Shown here in pieces: positions 6,213 through 6,883 of a stretch of 6,883 nt of DNA (positions are counted from its first letter, which is position 1; the number at the start of each line of letters is the position of its first letter). The translations under genes and the position numbers were made by a program. The stretch is from an uncultured Eubacteriales bacterium (GTDB lineage: Bacteria; Bacillota; Clostridia; Oscillospirales; CAG-272), in NCBI GenBank assembly GCA_934500855.1, contig CAKSUH010000085.1, positions 1-6,883 of the forward strand, written 5' to 3'. The notes below the pieces were generated by a model. That model was not told the DNA's origin. It made no database searches and worked only from the letters and a program-made list of their open reading frames with translations.

Positions 6213-6883
6213 TCAACCCCAACGGCGCTTTTCATATACCCGTACCGTCAGGAACAGGAAGATAAACGCAAGCGAGACATAATAGAGCAGTGCGGAATAG
6301 TCAAACACCCCTTGGCTGAACGCCGCAAAACGGCTGATGACCGACACCCAGCTGATGACGAAACGGACCGCGTAACTGCCGATGATCGGCTGTCCGTCGC
6401 TGTCGGTCAGCAGATTGAACACATTCAGAAGTACCATGACCGCAATGACGCCAACCGTGATAACCGCTGCGGAAAGCTGGTTTTCGGTCAGCGCGGAAAT
6501 CAGAGTTCCCACCGCGATCAGCGCCGCGCCGAGCAGAATCACCGCAATCACACCGCCCACAATCTCGCCCGTCACAGGTCCGATGTGCGTCAGCGCGTAG
6601 TCACTCTCCCCTGCGCGCTCCGCCGCGCCGATGATATACAGCGGGATGAAGTTGATGCAGGAAAGCAGGATGCCGCCGACATAAAGCGTCAGCGCCGCGA
6701 GGTATTTGCCCATGACCATACCCGTAATCGTAACGGGCGCGGTCAGAAGCAATTGCTCGGTGCGCAGTTTCCGTTCCTCGGCAAAAAGACGCATGGTCAG
6801 AATCGGAATCAGAATCACGAAGGAGAAAATCAGATAGGTAAAGTAGGACGAAGTGCTGTAACTCGCGGAAATCAGCGTGGTAT
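6213..6883 (-). CDS. ABC-2 type permease, GldF-like (partial, 5' end outside window)
   Basis: The reading frame stays open to the window edge, giving 222 visible residues. The GTG at 6818 is an internal valine, not the start: the 21 codons before it encode a normal continuation of a membrane helix (SYFTYLIFSF). Five helices are visible, at about 12-30, 62-85, 106-130, 138-158 and 199-215; one more is expected in the missing N-terminus. The cytoplasmic segment after the first, RLFAEERKLRTEQLLLTAPV (31-50), is the classic ABC-2 coupling region with its EER...LLLTAPV pattern. The segment RFAAFSQGVFDYSALLYY (184-201) and the ending FLTVRVYEKRRWG are typical of GldF-type permeases. It would form the transmembrane path of an ABC exporter driven by an ATPase that should lie upstream. 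By comparison with family length (roughly 240-290 residues), some 20-70 residues are cut off. Confidence 0.9.
   Translation of the reverse strand, partial: TTLISASYSTSSYFTYLIFSFVILIPILTMRLFAEERKLRTEQLLLTAPVTITGMVMGKYLAALTLYVGGILLSCINFIPLYIIGAAERAGESDYALTHIGPVTGEIVGGVIAVILLGAALIAVGTLISALTENQLSAAVITVGVIAVMVLLNVFNLLTDSDGQPIIGSYAVRFVISWVSVISRFAAFSQGVFDYSALLYYVSLAFIFLFLTVRVYEKRRWG

Noticed and set aside
6007..6222. A 71-codon minus-strand frame starting inside the permease 3' end
   Set aside because: It overlaps the well-supported start region of the first GldG-like gene in another frame, and its product has no membrane helix or known motif.
6213..6818. GTG at 6818 as the permease start
   Set aside because: The frame remains open to the window edge, and the upstream codons encode the front half of the first visible helix. 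GTG here is an internal valine.
1..6883. CRISPR arrays, tRNA or rRNA genes
   Set aside because: No spaced direct repeats of CRISPR type and no tRNA- or rRNA-like conserved segments were seen. The window is almost fully occupied by protein-coding genes.

Overview
The window holds the 3' part of one tightly packed operon, with every gene on the minus strand. The visible genes belong to a GldF/GldG-type ABC-2 transport system. Moderately high GC, strong Shine-Dalgarno sites (GGGAGGG, AAAGGA) and an InlB-type B-repeat point to a Gram-positive bacterium. A clostridial, possibly gut Oscillospirales-like lineage is my best guess, from general resemblance only. No taxonomic marker gene is present.

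Layout in the direction of transcription (right to left): (1) 6883-6213, an ABC-2 membrane permease of the GldF type, whose N-terminus lies beyond the window edge; (2) 6170-4635, a GldG-like extracytoplasmic auxiliary protein; (3) 4618-2903, a second, divergent GldG-like auxiliary protein; (4) 2874-79, a 931-residue membrane-anchored protein with DUF4340-like character and an InlB B-repeat at its N-terminus; (5) 81-1, a short 3' region with a triple heptamer repeat and two hairpins. The intergenic gaps are 42, 16 and 28 bases, and no internal promoter or terminator was recognised. The ATPase such systems need is not visible and probably lies upstream, past position 6883.

Working model: the permease and an unseen ATPase form the membrane pump. 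The two GldG-like proteins each have a membrane helix at both ends and a large outside domain. The DUF4340-like protein has one N-terminal helix and a domain of about 810 residues outside. Together they would form a bulky extracytoplasmic assembly on the exporter. The substrate cannot be inferred. In Flavobacterium, GldA/F/G are needed for gliding; non-gliding bacteria carry related sets of largely unknown role.

The least ordinary points are the B-repeat that topology places on the cytoplasmic side, the tandem pair of GldG paralogs of which only one keeps the usual YTLS-type N-terminal motif, a possible 10-codon mini-ORF linking two genes by stop/start overlaps, and a 3' heptamer that puts a TAA in all three frames.
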